The notes under the pieces were generated by a model. That model was given only the letters and a program-made list of their open reading frames with translations, was not told where the DNA came from and did not search any database. A program made the translations under genes and the position numbers. Source: Inia geoffrensis (Eukaryota > Chordata > Mammalia > Artiodactyla > Iniidae). From it: 64,000 bases of DNA. Shown one piece after another: positions 11,940-25,044 of this stretch (positions within the stretch are counted from its first letter, which is position 1; each line of letters opens with the position of its first letter). The stretch is from the NCBI GenBank assembly GCA_036417435.1, contig CM070910.1, forward strand, positions 14,263,501 through 14,327,500, given 5' to 3'.

Positions 11940-13150
11940 AGGATTGCAAACTGTAGGCTTCTGAATCTGAGGATCAGCATCTTTCAACATTTCTGGACGA
12001 TTCTCGGCCATTATATTTCTTGAATGTTGTATGTTTCCATTCCCTTCACTATCTCCTCTTTAACCCTGGCTGAACTCTATTACACCTTCATACTCTGTTC
12101 TCCATGTCTCTTAAACTGAAGTTCATACTTGTCATCTATCTATCTCCTTAAGCTTCATTCCTGATCAACTGTCTGAATATATTTTTCATTTCACTAAACG
12201 TCTGCTAAATCCATACTGTTTAACCCATTTAACAATGATTAACAATCACTATAATCATTATACTTTGATTTGCAGAAGTTCTATTAGGTTCCGTTTTAAA
12301 ATTTGTGTCATCATTTTTTATAGCTTCTTACGACTTGCTAATATTTCCAGTCCTCTTTTACTTCTTAAAGAGATTTAAAATACATCTTTTGTATTAGGTG
12401 TCTAAATCTCCAATATACGAAGTCTCTGAGTCTGATTCTGTTGTCTTTTTTTTTCCCCCCTGCTGGCTTACTCATAGTGGTTTGTTTTTGGCAGAGGTGG
12501 GTGTTCGGTGATTTCTGAGTGTGGGTACAGATTCTTTGAAATATTTTAGTGGGAACTCTGAGGCCCAACTTGAAATTCCATTCCCCCGTGAGGATTGGTG
12601 TTTCCTTTTCCCACTGCCCTGTGGTCACTATCAACCTGGGTCCAAATTAAAGAACAAAGTCTGGCTGTGGTTCTTTTGGACTACAATCCTGGCTGAAAGC
12701 TCACATGAGGGCCAGCTTGTGGTTATCGTTTCACAGGGAAGATATTTTCCTTTCCTTTCTCCAGAACCAATGTTGTGTCAGGCAAGTTTTGTTACTGTTC
12801 TTTCTGCAGAGATAGTTGTTTTCTCATTCATCCTAATAATGAGGGTATAGATTTTGGAATCCCAGGTTTATGTGGGAATCTTCTGTTGGACTATGTGCAG
12901 GTCAAAATGGAAACTTGAGGTCCTTGGGTTTCATAAATATCTTCGGGCTTGCTTACATTCCAAGATTCCTGCTTTCACTTTCATTTGTTCTCTACAATGT
13001 CATACTTTCTAGCCAGCTCAGTGATGCATTTTGAAAGATATTATTTAACATGTAATCCAGCATTTATCGTTGTTTTCAGTAGGTTATCCAGGATATCTAG
13101 TCACTATATTACCAGAAAAGGAAGTCTCCACATACATTTTTAAAGACTTC
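11940..13150 (-). mobile_element. Possible ancient L1 (L1M) non-coding relic
   Basis: Low-complexity T-rich text such as TTCTATTAGGTTCCGTTTTA and AATATTTTAGTGGGAACTCTG resembles the antisense of old L1 non-coding regions. It is diverged, and the boundaries and family are uncertain. Confidence 0.35.
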
Positions 13151-13599
13151 AAAAAGCCTCAATTGAAAATTCTCTTATTATTTTCAGTGGTAGATTTAAT
13201 TTTAACTATATATTTATATAGTTATGTCTACTTTATACATAGATACATATAAAAATTTTGGAGCGTCTGTGAGTGCTGAAAGGAAAAAAATCATCATAAC
13301 TTTACACTGTTAAAAGACTATTCAAGTACAGAAGAAAGCACTACCAAAAAGGTAAACTATTTAAAACATTAGGTGAGGATGACTAATAAAAGGTAATTTA
13401 ATTTCTATCAATGAGTAAAATTTTGCTTTTTGAATTTTATTAGTTCTATGCTGTGTTTGTCTGAATAGGAAATAAAAGCTAAATGTGAGAGAGTTATTAC
13501 TCTTATGGTATTTCTGAATTAATCCAAATCAGGACATAATGAAACATCATAAGAAATGTAATTCTCATAAGTTACTTTACTGTATTTTCCAGATAAGCA
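13151..13599. other. Intronic sequence, nothing recognised
   Basis: AT-rich with no supported features. Confidence 0.4.
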
Positions 13600-13609
13600 G
13601 GACCTATAG

Positions 13610-15700
13610 AACCAAAAAGACTCTGTAAGTGCCATAATGAGTAAGGGGATTGAATCAGTAATCAAAAACCTCCCAACAAACCAGATGGCTTCACTGGTGA
13701 ATTTTACCAAACATTTAAAAAGGAATTAATGCCAATCCTTCTCAAACTCTTCCAAAAAACTGAAGAGGAGGGAACACCTCCAAACATTTCATAAGTCCAG
13801 CATTAGCCTCATACCAAAGCCAGACAAAGACACTACAAGAAAAGAAAACTATAGGCCAATATCCCAGATGAATATAAATGCAAAAAATTTCAACAAAATA
13901 CTAGCAAATTGAATTCAATAGTGCATTAAAAGGTTCATACACCATGACCAAATGGAATTTATATCTGGGATACAAGGATGGTTCATGAGATGCAAATCAG
14001 TGTGTGACATACCGCATTAATAGGATGAAAGATAAAAACAATATGATCATCTCAATAGATGCAGAAAAATCATTTGACAAAATTCAACAATCTTTCATGA
14101 TAAAAACTCTCAAAAACTGGATATGGAAGGAACATACCTCAACATAATAAAGGTCATAGATGACAAGCACACACAACTATCATACTCAACAGAGAAAGGT
14201 TGAAAGTTTTTCCTCTAACATCAGAAGCAAGTCAAGGGTACACACTCTCACCACTCCTATTCAGCATCATACCAGAAGTCCTAGCCAGAGCAATCATGCA
14301 AGAAAAAGAAATAAAAGATGTTCAAATTAAATCAGAAAGAAGAAGTAAAACTGTTTCTATTTGTAGATGACATGATCTTATATTTAGAAAATCCAAAAGG
14401 CTCTATACCAAAAACTGTAAGAACTAATAAACAAATTCAGTGAAGTTGCAGGATACAAGATCAACATACAAAAATCAGTTGTGTTTCTATACATTAACAA
14501 CAAACTATCTGGAAAATAAATATGTGAAACAATCTAATTTACAAATGCATCAAAAACAATAAAATACTTAGTAATAAATTTAGTCAAGGAGGTGTAAAAT
14601 GTCTAACACTGAAAGCTGTTAGACATTGATGAAAGAAATGAAAAAAGATACAAATAAATGGAAAGATATCCTGTGTTTATGAATTGGAAGAATTAATATT
14701 GTTAAAATGTCTGTAGTACCCAAAGCCATCTATAGAGTCAATGCAATTCCTATCAATATTCCAATGGCATTTTTTACAGAAATAGAACAAACAACCCTAA
14801 AATTTACATGGAACCACAAAAGACCCCAAAGAGCCCAAGCAATCCCAAGATATAAGAACAAAGCTGGAGGCATCATACATCATGATTTCAAACCATATTA
14901 CAAATCTATAGTAATCAAAACAGTATGGTACTGGCATGAAAATAGACACATAGACCAATGGAATAAAATCGAGAGCCCAGAAATGAATCCATGCATATAC
15001 GTCAACTAATATTGACAAGGGAGCCAAGAATACTCAATGGAGAAAGGATAGTTTCTTCAACTGATGGCTCTGGGAAAACTGAATTGTCACATGCAAAAGA
15101 ATAAAATTGGACCCCTATTTTACAACACTCAGAAAAACTTAACTCAAATGTACTAAAACAATATATGTGTGTGTATATACAATATACACGTGTGTGTATC
15201 TATATATGAACATTAGCCATAAAAAGAAGAAAAGCCTTGCATCTGCAACAAATTGTATGGACTTTGAAGGCATTATATTATATGAAATAAGTCAAACAGA
15301 GAAAAGACAAATACTGTGTGATCTCACACATGGAATCTGAAAAAGTCGAACTCATAGAAACAAAGAATAGAATGATGGTTACCAAGGCTGAAGAATGAGG
15401 GAAATCAAGAAATATTGGTCAAAGGGCAGAACTTTCCAGTTATAAGATGAATAAGTTCTAACGAATCTAATGTGCAGTATGGTGATTATAGTTAACAATA
15501 TTTGAAAGTTGCTAAGACAATAGATCTTAAATGTAGTCACCACAAAAAAATTGTAATTATGTAAGGTGATGGAAGTGTTAATTAACCTTATTGTGGTAAT
15601 TATTTCACAATAGATACATGTATCAAATCATCCCATTATATACTTTTAACTTACACAATGTTATATGTCAATTATATTTTAAGAAAGTTGGGAAAAAAAG
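13610..15700 (+). pseudogene. 5'-truncated L1 with broken ORF2 and old-type 3' end
   Basis: The remains of a LINE-1 reverse transcriptase are readable in several frames. GCCAGACAAAGACACTACAAG at about 13820 encodes the PDKDTT-like segment. FVDD, the catalytic YADD/FADD motif with Ala replaced by Val, is at 14360-14371. An open fragment of 100 residues (14707-15009) covers the conserved [24 protein letters not shown] region. Multiple frameshifts separate these parts. The 3' UTR runs to about 15700 with AAGGTGATGGAAGTGTTAATT and ends AATTATATTTTAAGAAAG. It is non-functional. Confidence 0.85.
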
Positions 15701-17370
15701 ATGGGAAAGTTTTATAATTTTCTGAAGTCATGTAAAATGGAGCAATTTTCATTCACATAAAAATCAGTTTCATTTTTTTATATAATTTTTTTTTAATTTT
15801 TAAATATTTTTATATTTTTAATATGTTTCATAAAATTTTTATATGTTTCATAATTTTATATCTCAGATGACTGATTTTTATTTTTCACTCAACTGTACAT
15901 TTGAAAAGACAAACCTTTAGCTATTACTGTTGGAACTATTATTGTTAGTTATTATGCATGTAGAAATATACATTCAAACAGTGTAGAAGGTACAAATTAA
16001 AAGTGAAAACCTCCTACTTCTATTCCTCAGAGATATTGTACTCGATTATGTCCATTTCTAGTTCTCATGGTTATTCACACTGCATCTGCATTGTTTATTT
16101 ACCTCAGAAAGGGCACACATTTTGAATGCTTATTAAAAGCTTGAACTGTGTACAAAATGGTGTGGCATACTGTGTTACTAAGAGATATTGTCCCCACCAT
16201 ACCTTTTCAAGCAGACTTTATTGACATTTTCAGCAGAGAGCTCTAAAATGTTGATATTTAATGTAAAAGTTGTCTTTCGTACCTAATAACGACCATGAAT
16301 AGCTTCACTGCAACCATTACCAAACAGACATTAAAATATCCATGTAAATTCTATTTGAATAGATTTCATGCCTTGTAAAATCTGAAGAATCTTTTAAATT
16401 GATGTGGTGTTAGAATGTTTCAAGAAATAAATTGCATTTAATACCAGATTTATCATAATCTATGAAGGTTATATTGTGGCATAAATGAATGTACTACAAA
16501 TGTCGGGGGGACAAAAAGAAAACAATCTAAGAATGGATAAATTCCCATTGGATGTGCTGTTACCAGTTTATTATTCTGAGATAACTATGAAAGCATTTGC
16601 TAACATTGTCTGTTCTAACTTTTCAAGCACACAGTTGAATTCAACCAGAGCGTGATTTTCCAACTTGACAGCCATTAAAAGTAAGAATTCAGATAAGAGG
16701 AAGAAAAGGTTCTATAAGTAATTATGGTACCAAAATTAGCAACTGATTAAATCAAGTTCCTGTGAAAACTTTAAGTTAAATAGTTGGCTTAGTGTGTGTT
16801 AAACTCCCCTCCCCTATGAAAATGTAACTGGTTGATGGACTTACTTTATTTTGCAACTAGTATAGATAGTAACTGAACTCAGGCAAAATTTCTTGGAAGC
16901 AAAACAGAATCTCTTAGGTGAAAACAAAGTTATGATGCTATCAAATAGCAGGCAATCACACTTCCGTAGACTATCTTCTTTTCCCCATTTTTTAAAATGA
17001 AAGAATGAAGCTTATTTTATTGAGCATTAAAAAATCTAAATCTTAAACAGAAAAAAACAAAAAAAGAACAAGCTCTTTACAGTTCTTGGACTGGTAAAAA
17101 TAATAAACACATCAACATCTTCATCCTTGACAAAAGTTCTTTGAAATTCATCAGTGTGATATTATATGCTTGAAGCCAAACTGCTAGTTGGTAGAACCTA
17201 CTAGTTGGGTGAACTGTAGAGACAAGGACACTGCAGATATCTCTTGTTGCCTCTGACTTAAGAAGAGGTTCCTTGATCTCAGCATTCCACAGAAATGCCG
17301 GTTCAGAATGACCAGCATTTCTCTCTACTTCCAGTTTACAAGTAGGCTATAATAACAGGTTATTGATGCC
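15701..17370. other. AT-rich intronic sequence, nothing recognised
   Basis: A T-rich stretch at 15770-15850 contains a small direct repeat (TATGTTTCATAA at about 15822 and 15841). No repeat family or coding exon was supported. Confidence 0.45.
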
Positions 17371-17374
17371 AAAC

Positions 17375-17795
17375 GTGAAGGCTAACTTTATGTGTCAACT
17401 GGGTTAAACTATGGTGCCCAGCTATTTGGTCAAACACTAGTCTACATGTTGCTGTGAATGTATTTTTTAGATGTGATTAACATTTACAGTCAGGAAAGTA
17501 AAGTAGATTATCCTCCATAATGTGGATGGACTTTGTCCAATTAGCTGAAGGAGAGCAAAGAGTGAGGTTTCCCTATGAAGGCATTCCGCCTCAAGACTGC
17601 AACCCTCCCTGAGTTTCCACCATGCTGGCCTGCACTACAGATGTCGGAATTGCCAGCATCCCCAGTCCCAAGAGCCAATTCTTTAAAAATAAGTATTGCT
17701 CTGTAGATAGGTAGATAGATGACGGATACATAGATACAAAGATACATAGGTCCTGTTGGTTCATTTCCCTGGAGACTCCTGACTAATACACCAAA
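17375..17795 (+). mobile_element. Old LTR-like interspersed repeat, family not assigned
   Basis: It begins TTTATGTGTCAACTGGGTTA and contains TAATGTGGATGGACTTTGTCC. It ends with TTGGTTCATTTCCCTGGAGACTCC, then TGACTAATAC. This is a recurrent mammalian repeat whose 3' end resembles LTR-type elements. A short GATA-like tract (17700-17745) lies near its end. Confidence 0.5.
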
Positions 17796-18485
17796 TCAAT
17801 ATAGACATTTGTTACATAAAGAGCTAGTAAAAGAGAGCTGAGGGAAAACTAAAGGGGGAATTTACTAAGCACAATATTGTGAAGGAATAGCTTGGGTGGA
17901 AAAAGGAGCAGCATTTAAGGTTATCTCAATTCTTTTACTTTGTGATTTTTTTCAGATGGGGAGATGTGTACCATTCCATCCCTGTGAGTCAGTTAGTAAC
18001 ATCTGGCCAGAGGCTGTGAGGAGGGGAAGGAAGGCATTGGGAAAGGGGTGCCTCAGAACTGTATCAGCCAAATCAATCTTTAACAAGACATGGTTAAGTT
18101 GGAATCACACATTTGAAATCTATAAAAATATAACTATATTTTATGTGCCCTTTGACCTCTTTCTTTGCATCCCAGCCTCACCTCTATCCTCCCTATGTCC
18201 ACCCAGCCTAAGTGATTTAGGAAAAGCCCTTTGAAAACAGTTTACTCTTGCTCAACAGAGTAAAGGAGTGAGAGAATGAATGGTACACCTTTCCTTCATA
18301 GCAGAGAGGGACCTAGATATATAACAACAAACACTCAGAAAAGGTGAGTGCTCTAGGGCTGAGAGAGATCAAGAAGAAAAACAGTGAAGATGGCTTTAGG
18401 TGTCAACACCCTGATAACCCTCTTATGGGTTCAAGAATTCCACTGCTTTTCTTAAAAATTTCTACTTTTTACTACATATTTAAAA
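17796..18485. other. Intronic sequence, nothing recognised
   Basis: An open frame of 112 residues at 17896-18234 has no domain, no conservation signal and no splice context, and is probably chance. Confidence 0.4.
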
Positions 18486-18501
18486 AAAAAAGACTAAGAT
18501 T

Positions 18502-18845
18502 GTTTTCTATGTCTATGAGTCTGTTTCTGTTTTGTAGTAAGTTCATTTGTACTATTTTTTAGATTCCACATATAAGTGATATCATATTTGTCTTTCTTTG
18601 CAGAGGGGTGGTGGGGAGGGATAAACTGGGAGTATGGGATTAACAGATGCTCACTATTATATATAAAATAGATAACAAGGATTTATTGGATAGCACAGGG
18701 AACTATATTCAATATCTTGTAATAAACTATAATGGGAAGGAATCAAAAAAAAGAATACAGATATATACATAGACATATGTATAACCAAATCACTTTGCGG
18801 TATACCTGAAACTAACACAATAATGTAAATTAACTACAATTCAAT
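18502..18845 (+). mobile_element. L1 3'-end insertion with 5' inversion (twin priming)
   Basis: The first part (18502-18600) is the L1 3'-UTR text in minus orientation (complement of ...GATATCACTTATATGTGGAA...). The second part (18601-18845) is the following 3'-UTR text in plus orientation, from GGTGGTGGGGAGGGATAAAC to AACTACAATTCAATAAAA. A perfect 16-bp duplication, AAAAAAGACTAAGATT, flanks the whole at 18486-18501 and 18846-18861. The two parts are adjacent in the L1 source, so this is one insertion. Confidence 0.9.
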
Positions 18846-18884
18846 AAAAAAGACTAAGATTTATCCAAATGACAGGCTAATAAC

Positions 18885-19090
18885 TAACAATTATATAGTG
18901 TTTACAGTTTGTAAAGCACATTCACATACTTTTTTACCCTCCCAGCTGCCTCTATGGTTGGAAGAACAAGTTCTATTATTATTCCCCTTTTATAAGTGGG
19001 AAAACTGAGGCTCAGCCTTAATGTAATTTGCCATGTAATAAAGTTGGAGTGTGAACCAGATTTCCGATTGTAAGGCCCATCTCAGTTTAG
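18885..19090 (+). mobile_element. MIR relic
   Basis: ATATAGTGTTTACAGTTTGT, then AAAGCACATTCACATAC, CCCCTTTTATAAGTGGG and AAAACTGAGGCTCAG follow the MIR order. Confidence 0.75.
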
Positions 19091-19184
19091 TATCATTAGT
19101 ATCTGTGTAGGTGCTCATGAATCCTGAAATCAGTCCACCTGTATCAATATATTGGCGACATGTAACCCCGGCAGGCTCTCTGTG

Positions 19185-19315
19185 ATTCAGTTTTCTTGGC
19201 TGTACATGAAGATAATAATAGTACTTGCTTTATAAATAATATAAGGCATGTAAAGTGCTTAGCAAATTGCCTGACACGTAGCAAACACTCATTACGTGTG
19301 AGATGCTATTATCTC
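19185..19315 (+). mobile_element. MIR relic
   Basis: CAGTTTTCTTGGCTGTACATG, then AAGATAATAATAGTACTTGC, TGTAAAGTGCTTAGCAAATTG and CCTGACACGTAGCAAACACTC follow the MIR 3' half. Confidence 0.75.
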
Positions 19316-19436
19316 AATGATTAAATTAGATGGTTGTGTCATCAATTTAGTCATTTCCTGCCCAGTAAATTTTAGAGAAATATGGAAAACACAGACTCAA
19401 ACACAGTAGCATCTAATAAGCATAGCACATTTCAAA

Positions 19437-19652
19437 TCAGGGGTCGGAAAGCTACAACCCAGGCTGATCCCCTCATTTTTTCCAATAAAGTCGGATTTGA
19501 CCACAGCCATGCCCCTCGTTCACAGATTGTCTATGGCTGCTTTCTTGTCTATGGCAGAGTTGAGTGGGTGTGACAGAGACTAAATAGCCCACAGAGCTGA
19601 AAATATTTATGATCTTGCCCTTTACAGAAAAAAAAATTTGCCAACCTCTGCT
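19437..19652 (+). mobile_element. MER5A hAT-Charlie MITE
   Basis: Terminal inverted repeats are CAGGGGTCGG at the start and CCAACCTCTG at the end. The interior includes GCCATGCCCCTCGTTCAC, GATTGTCTATGGCTGC and CAGAGTTGAGTGGGTGTGAC. The 8-bp target duplication has decayed (TTTCAAAT and CTTTAAAT). It has no coding capacity. Confidence 0.85.
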
Positions 19653-20250
19653 TTAAATCAATAATGAAAATTCAAACAAAACCAAACAAGTAAACAACTC
19701 TGCTAGGTATCCAACAGAAGGTAAAGGGAATTACGGAAATGGGAAGGCTCTATGAACCGTCTGAGAATCAAGAAAGCCAGGGAGCGGTGTTTTTCCGGTC
19801 CTGTCTCTATTCAGGAAACATTCACTGAGTGTTTATAGTATGCAAAGCTTTACTTTCTACCAAAAGATGCAACCATTGGCCCTCTGATGAACTTCTGTTT
19901 GTTTCCAAAAGCATCTGGAAAGTTGTGGTAACTTACACAACCACTTTCTGAGTTCCGGCTCCTAACAAAGTGGAGGAGGGAAGGGGGCCAGTGGGGCTGG
20001 TGCTCGTAGCACAATGGGCGTTCAGGAAATGGTAATATTGACAGCGTGGTAACAGTTTGGGGCATCCCAAACACTCAGTGCAGAAAGTCACTCACTCAGG
20101 GGAAGTGTCCCTTGTTGATCTTGCAGTGCGGTGAGCTAAGCTATCAAAATGGGAGTAGATTGAAAAGCCAGCTATATTCTTTAGTTTGTTTACAATTCAG
20201 ACAATAATAAACTAGCACATACTCAAACACAGACAGAACACAGTGGCTCT
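19653..20250. other. Intronic sequence, one weak L2 trace
   Basis: AACATTCACTGAGTGTTTATAG at about 19817 resembles the antisense L2 3' end. Otherwise nothing was recognised. Confidence 0.4.
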
Positions 20251-20254
20251 ACTC

Positions 20255-20395
20255 TTTTCTACCAGCTGTGTATCCTTGGCAAGTTATTCAACTTCTCCAA
20301 GCCTGATTCCTTTCCAGTAAAATGAAAATAAATACCTACTTCACCGAGTTGTCATAAGGATTAAATGAGATAATCTTACTGCTGTTATTACTATC
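20255..20395 (+). mobile_element. MIR relic
   Basis: AGCTGTGTATCCTTGGCAAG, then TTATTCAACTTCTCCAAGCC, AAAATGAAAATAAATACCTAC and GAGTTGTCATAAGGATTAAATG follow the MIR consensus order. Confidence 0.8.
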
Positions 20396-20499
20396 TATTT
20401 TTCCATGAAGACTATTAGCCACGTTTAAAAATTAACTATAGACATTCTCCCACAGATTAAAACCTCTACTATCCAGGACACACAAATGATGCCAATTTA

Positions 20500-21840
20500 A
20501 TATAAATCCATTCCACAAGATCTATTGATCATCTGTGTTGTACAAGGTACTATACTAGGTACTATGTGGAATACAAGAATAAATGAAATACATTGAGTCT
20601 GGAAGAAATCAAGCATATGCACCAAAAAATCTGATATAGGTAAACTATACTGTAATAAACATGTAAACAAACAGCTAGATGGAACCAAAGATTTCTATTG
20701 GGATGGGGGTGAGGAATGTCATGTCATAGAAGAAAAGTAGCATTTAAGCTTGTTTTAGAGGATCTGACAAGCAGAGATCGGCACTCGACGGGGAGAGAAT
20801 GGTGTGGGAAAGAAAAAGGAAAATGGAGTGAGTTCAACAGGACAGGAAGTCGCCCTGTTGGGCAGAACAGAGAGTGTGGGTGAGCCAATGCACAAGGCTG
20901 ACTGCCTTGCTAAGTGCAGACACTTCATTTCTTCAAGTGCAGGGTTTCCTGGTCAGCTGTCCAGTGTTTCCCCATGTAATCAGTTACTAGTAATAAACTG
21001 TGAATAATCCCTTTAAAATATAAATTCGAGGAGCTCCACGGCACTTCCTGTAGTAACATTGCTTTCATTATCTTGGATCTGCTTTCTAGAGTAGGAGAGA
21101 AAGAGGCCCACTTCCTGTAAGTACCAAGGCTGGGACTGCTCTGTAACCAGGCTTATCTTCAGGAAGCCCAGAAAGAAGCAGCCCTGGTGGGGTTTTCTTC
21201 CCTACAAATTTTTATCTGTTTCTATAAAATATGGGTATGCTCATGAGAAGCCTTCTTATACGGGAGTGTCCTTGGCCAGGCATGTCATGACAGGAAGACT
21301 GAGAGATATGAGGGGCCAGTGGTGGAGAAGGCATAGGGAAGGGGTACCGACAGAAGAACGCAAGCCGTCATTAACCTCCATCCTCTGCCAGCTATGTATC
21401 CCTGGTCTTCATTAACCTTAGTGACTGAATGCTGAGCATCATGGTGAGCATGTAGAGGACAGAGAGGGAATCAAACAGGGATACTATCTTTGCAAAGTGT
21501 CTAATCTGGTCATCATCAGAGCCATGCATTGGAAGGGCCTCTCTGGAGGCAAAGGTAGAAATAATGGAAAGGAGAAACAACTAAAAGGCAGAAGGTCAGT
21601 AGAGCCTAGTGCAAGAGTCCAGGACTACGGGGACTGCACCATAATGATGTCATTAGAAAGGAGGAGACCCATAGAGGCGACAATGGATAAACTAAAATTA
21701 GGGTACGTTTCAAAAGGAAAGTCAAGTGGGGAGGGAAAGTGCCACTTACAAAGACACATAGAACAGGATTGGGGGAGTGGGGAGAGACCATGAGTTTCAT
21801 CTGGTTTCAGGAGTTCCAGCATCCTGCAATGAAGTCTCTA
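20500..21840 (-). mobile_element. L2 relic (antisense), patchy
   Basis: The 3' terminus shows at 20505-20700 (GTACTATACTAGGTACTATG). The stretches at 20700-20800 and 21595-21840, with GCAAGAGTCCAGGACTAC, resemble the antisense L2 interior. The middle is not clearly alignable by eye. Confidence 0.45.
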
Positions 21841-22119
21841 AGGTGTTTGTGGCTCACAGTGGACCCAGGCTAAGCAAGTCAACAGAACCTGCCTCCACTA
21901 CTGTTTGGGGGTGTTGTCAGCTGCAAGAGAAGAGGTAAGTGGGAGGGAAAGTCATGTCCTGATGACTCAATATTTTACTCCTATTGTCGATGTGGCTGGC
22001 TCCTGCACACATTCCTGCCAGAGCCACTGGCACTGCAAATTGTGAAACCCCTACCACCAGCCACCACTCAGCTGCTTGTGTCTGCTGGAACAGTTAGATG
22101 AGAGGAGACATGGAGAAAT

Positions 22120-22120
<1 letters not shown>
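21841..22120. other. Intronic sequence, nothing recognised
   Basis: No repeat family or exon was supported. Confidence 0.4.

Positions 22121-22192
<72 letters not shown>
22121..22192 (+). repeat. (GT)n microsatellite
   Basis: About 36 GT units interrupted once by GCGCAT near 22157-22162. It is likely length-polymorphic and able to form Z-DNA. Confidence 0.98.
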
Positions 22193-22193
<1 letters not shown>

Positions 22194-22439
22194 CATACGC
22201 AGATGTACGCACTCTTCTGCAGGGACTCACACCAGCTGTATACCTGAATGACTCATTTAGAAAAACGTTTCAAAACATTTTGGGATACTCAACTTCATTT
22301 TAGTCTGCTCCTTCCTTCCACATGAAAATAAACGCTCTTGTTTTAAATTATAGGCTGATAAAGGTTTGACTCTGGACCCAAACACTGATAAGCTACAATA
22401 ATAAAGTTCACGATTCTGTAAAAATCTAAACTCTTATTT

Positions 22440-24450
22440 AAAAATAAATCAGAGGGGCTTCTGGTTCAGGGAAAGGGACAGAGCACACCCACGTGTCTCC
22501 CCTCCCTTCCTACCCCTTCAAGGTAGGAAGCAGATGCAATGAATTGGCACAGAAGTCAGAGCAGAGGTAACACAACAGAGGTAAAGGAGTTCCTCCTAGA
22601 AGCCAGAAGTTCACAAATGCAAAGCACCTTGGAGCAATTATCAGAGTACTTCATTAAAGAACTGCATTCAGAAAAGCGTGGAAAACCACGTACTTCCCAC
22701 CTCTTGCCCAATAAGCTTGAGCCTTTTAGCCTCCCACCCAAAGCCTGAGCTCTGTTTACTGAAAATGTGGGTGATCTGTATGAAGAAGAATCCAGCTAGG
22801 GGTTTTGATGCCAGAGAAAGCCTAAGAAACTCTAGATCTCAACTGTAGACAGGAAGAAGAAAAAATAAATCAAGAAGGCAGCTCTGCCCAGGACCATGCA
22901 CAGAGTAAGTCTTCTCTAGCTTGACCTTTTTCCAGCCTGTCTCCCTGCTTGCTCCCGTCCATCAGGCTGGAAGTATGCCTGCAAGAAGAAATGGTCCATT
23001 CATTGACCCAGAACCAGATCAGCTTGCCCAGTGTGGGGAGAGGTATGGCGGGGGAACAGATTCCCACACCCGCAGCTGCCTGTTCCAACCTTGACTCTAA
23101 CTAATAAACGTGAACACAACAAACGGACCACCATGGACCACCGGATGCTTGAGGAAAACCAAGAGCAAGAAAGAGAGGACATAAGACAAACAAATAAAAT
23201 TAATGAGCCATGAAAAAAATAAAATAGAGATGATTCTGGGACTAAAAGAGTACTTTTAAAATTCTCTTCTCCGTTCTCAGAGAGATCTACAACAGGTTAT
23301 TTCATCCACAAAATGGGAGAAGATTGCAATGAAAAAGGAGTATAGTGGGGTTGAATTCATCTCCCTTCACAGCTATTATTTTTGTCACCTCACTTTCAAT
23401 AAGGGAATGCAAAGCAGTACTGACAATGCAGATTTGAGGGATGACAGCATGAAATGGAAGTCTGCTGGTCCCAGTACAAAGAGTGATAGCAAAATGAAAA
23501 TTGGAATTTAGTGATGTGGTGAGGGGTAGAGAAAAAGAGAGAAAGGGATGTTGAGGTAGGTGATAACATATAGGCATTGGGGAGACTTGAAGACAGTAAC
23601 AAAATGTTTGCCCCACAATATTCTGCACTCAGAGTGTACTCCTAATCAGCTATGAATAAGAATAAGTTCTTTCTCGGTATTGTGGAAAGTAAAAGTAGGG
23701 CTTCAGGAGAAGGTAGAATACAAACAACCAATTCTTAGAAATTAAAAATATAGTTACCAAAATTGAAATTAAAAAGTCAAACACAGATTTACTAATAAAA
23801 TTGACATAACTGAAGATCTAATAGGTGGCGTCCCAAAGTGAAAGAGTATTCTAAATGTAGTGTAAAAAGAAAACAAAGATATAAAAATATGAGATAATCT
23901 CAAAGACACGGAAGAGAGAGATAGGGGATCCAATATATCAAAAAGGCCTTCAAGAAGGAGAGAAGAGAGACAATAAAGGGGAAGAAGAAAACCAAAACAA
24001 AACAGATGAAAATTTTGCCAAGCTGAAGAAAGATGAGGCTTTAATTGAAAGGCCTTTTGAATAACTAAAGGACTAAACAAAAGAAACACTCACACCTAGA
24101 GACATGATAGAAAAGTTCCATCAGTCAGAGGATAAATAATGGTTTCCTAGAAGAAAACAGTCAGGTGACCTCAAAGAAATGTCTCAGACTGACACCAGAA
24201 TTTCTCATTAGCAGCAACAGATTCTAAACCACAGTTGGGCAGTATCTTCAAAGTTCTAAGGGCGAAAGAGTTTGAACCTAGAAGTTGGTATTCAATCAAA
24301 CTGCTAGCAAATATGAAGGCAAGATTTTTGAACATATGAGAGGTCAGAAAGTTTATAACCCTCATACCTATTCTGAAAAATTACTCAAGGATATCCTCCA
24401 GTCAAAAGAAAAGGGATCCAAGAAAGATTGATCCAAAGTAAATGAATGAC
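22440..24450 (+). mobile_element. HAL1/old L1 relic (ORF1-type)
   Basis: The second half is the clearest. GGGCAGTATCTTCAAAGTTCTAAGGG and GAACCTAGAAGTTGGTATTC at 24237-24290, then AAATATGAAGGCAAGATTTT and CTCAAGGATATCCTCCAGTC, follow the C-terminal part of HAL1/L1M ORF1. Coding is shattered by stops. The portion before 23200 is assigned only by continuity. Confidence 0.5.
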
Positions 24451-24815
24451 CTCTCAGCGGAGTAAATTCTTCTTTGAGAATTTTATTATTATTTTATTAA
24501 ATATTATTATTTTATATAAATAAATACATTTTATAACTACAGAGTAGTAATTATTATAAATCTTGACAATCTTAAAGCAGTAATACAGCAAAAAAATTGG
24601 GAGGTCTAAGAAATAAACAAAGATGTAAGTAAGTAATCAATTTACACACACATATGTATATAAAGAAATTAAAATGTTTAAAAACTGCAGCAGTTTCAAA
24701 AACATTTTAGAGATACGTGTCATGGCTTGGAAAGATGGTCACAGCATGTTAAGTGAAAAACAGCAAGTTGCAGATCAGATGATATATGATCCCAACTGTA
24801 TAAAAATTAATTAGG

Positions 24816-25004
24816 GGCTTCCCTGGTGACACAGTGGTTGAGAGTCCACCTGCCGACACAGGGGACGTGGGTTCGTGCCCCGGTCTGGGAGGATCCCACA
24901 TGCCACGGAGCAGCTGGGCCCATGAGCCATGGCCGCTGAGGCTGTGTGTCCGGAGCCTGTTCTCCTCAACGGGAGAGGCCACAACAGTGAGAGACCCGCG
25001 TACC

Positions 25005-25030
<26 letters not shown>
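24816..25030 (+). mobile_element. CHR-2-like short SINE with long poly(A)
   Basis: The head GGCTTCCCTGGTGACACAG, then the body, ends in a long A-run from about 25007. A perfect 14-bp duplication, AAAAATTAATTAGG, lies at 24802-24815 and 25031-25044. Confidence 0.95.
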
Positions 25031-25040
<10 letters not shown>

Positions 25041-25044
25041 TAGG

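Noticed and set aside
12521..12850. 109-residue open frame
   Set aside because: Falls in a T-rich, probably L1-derived stretch. No recognisable features.
17896..18234. 112-residue open frame on the plus strand
   Set aside because: No domain, signal peptide or coding bias, and it lies on the opposite strand to the host gene in intron.
22076..22303. Frame encoding a long Cys-Val repeat
   Set aside because: Pure translation of the GT microsatellite.
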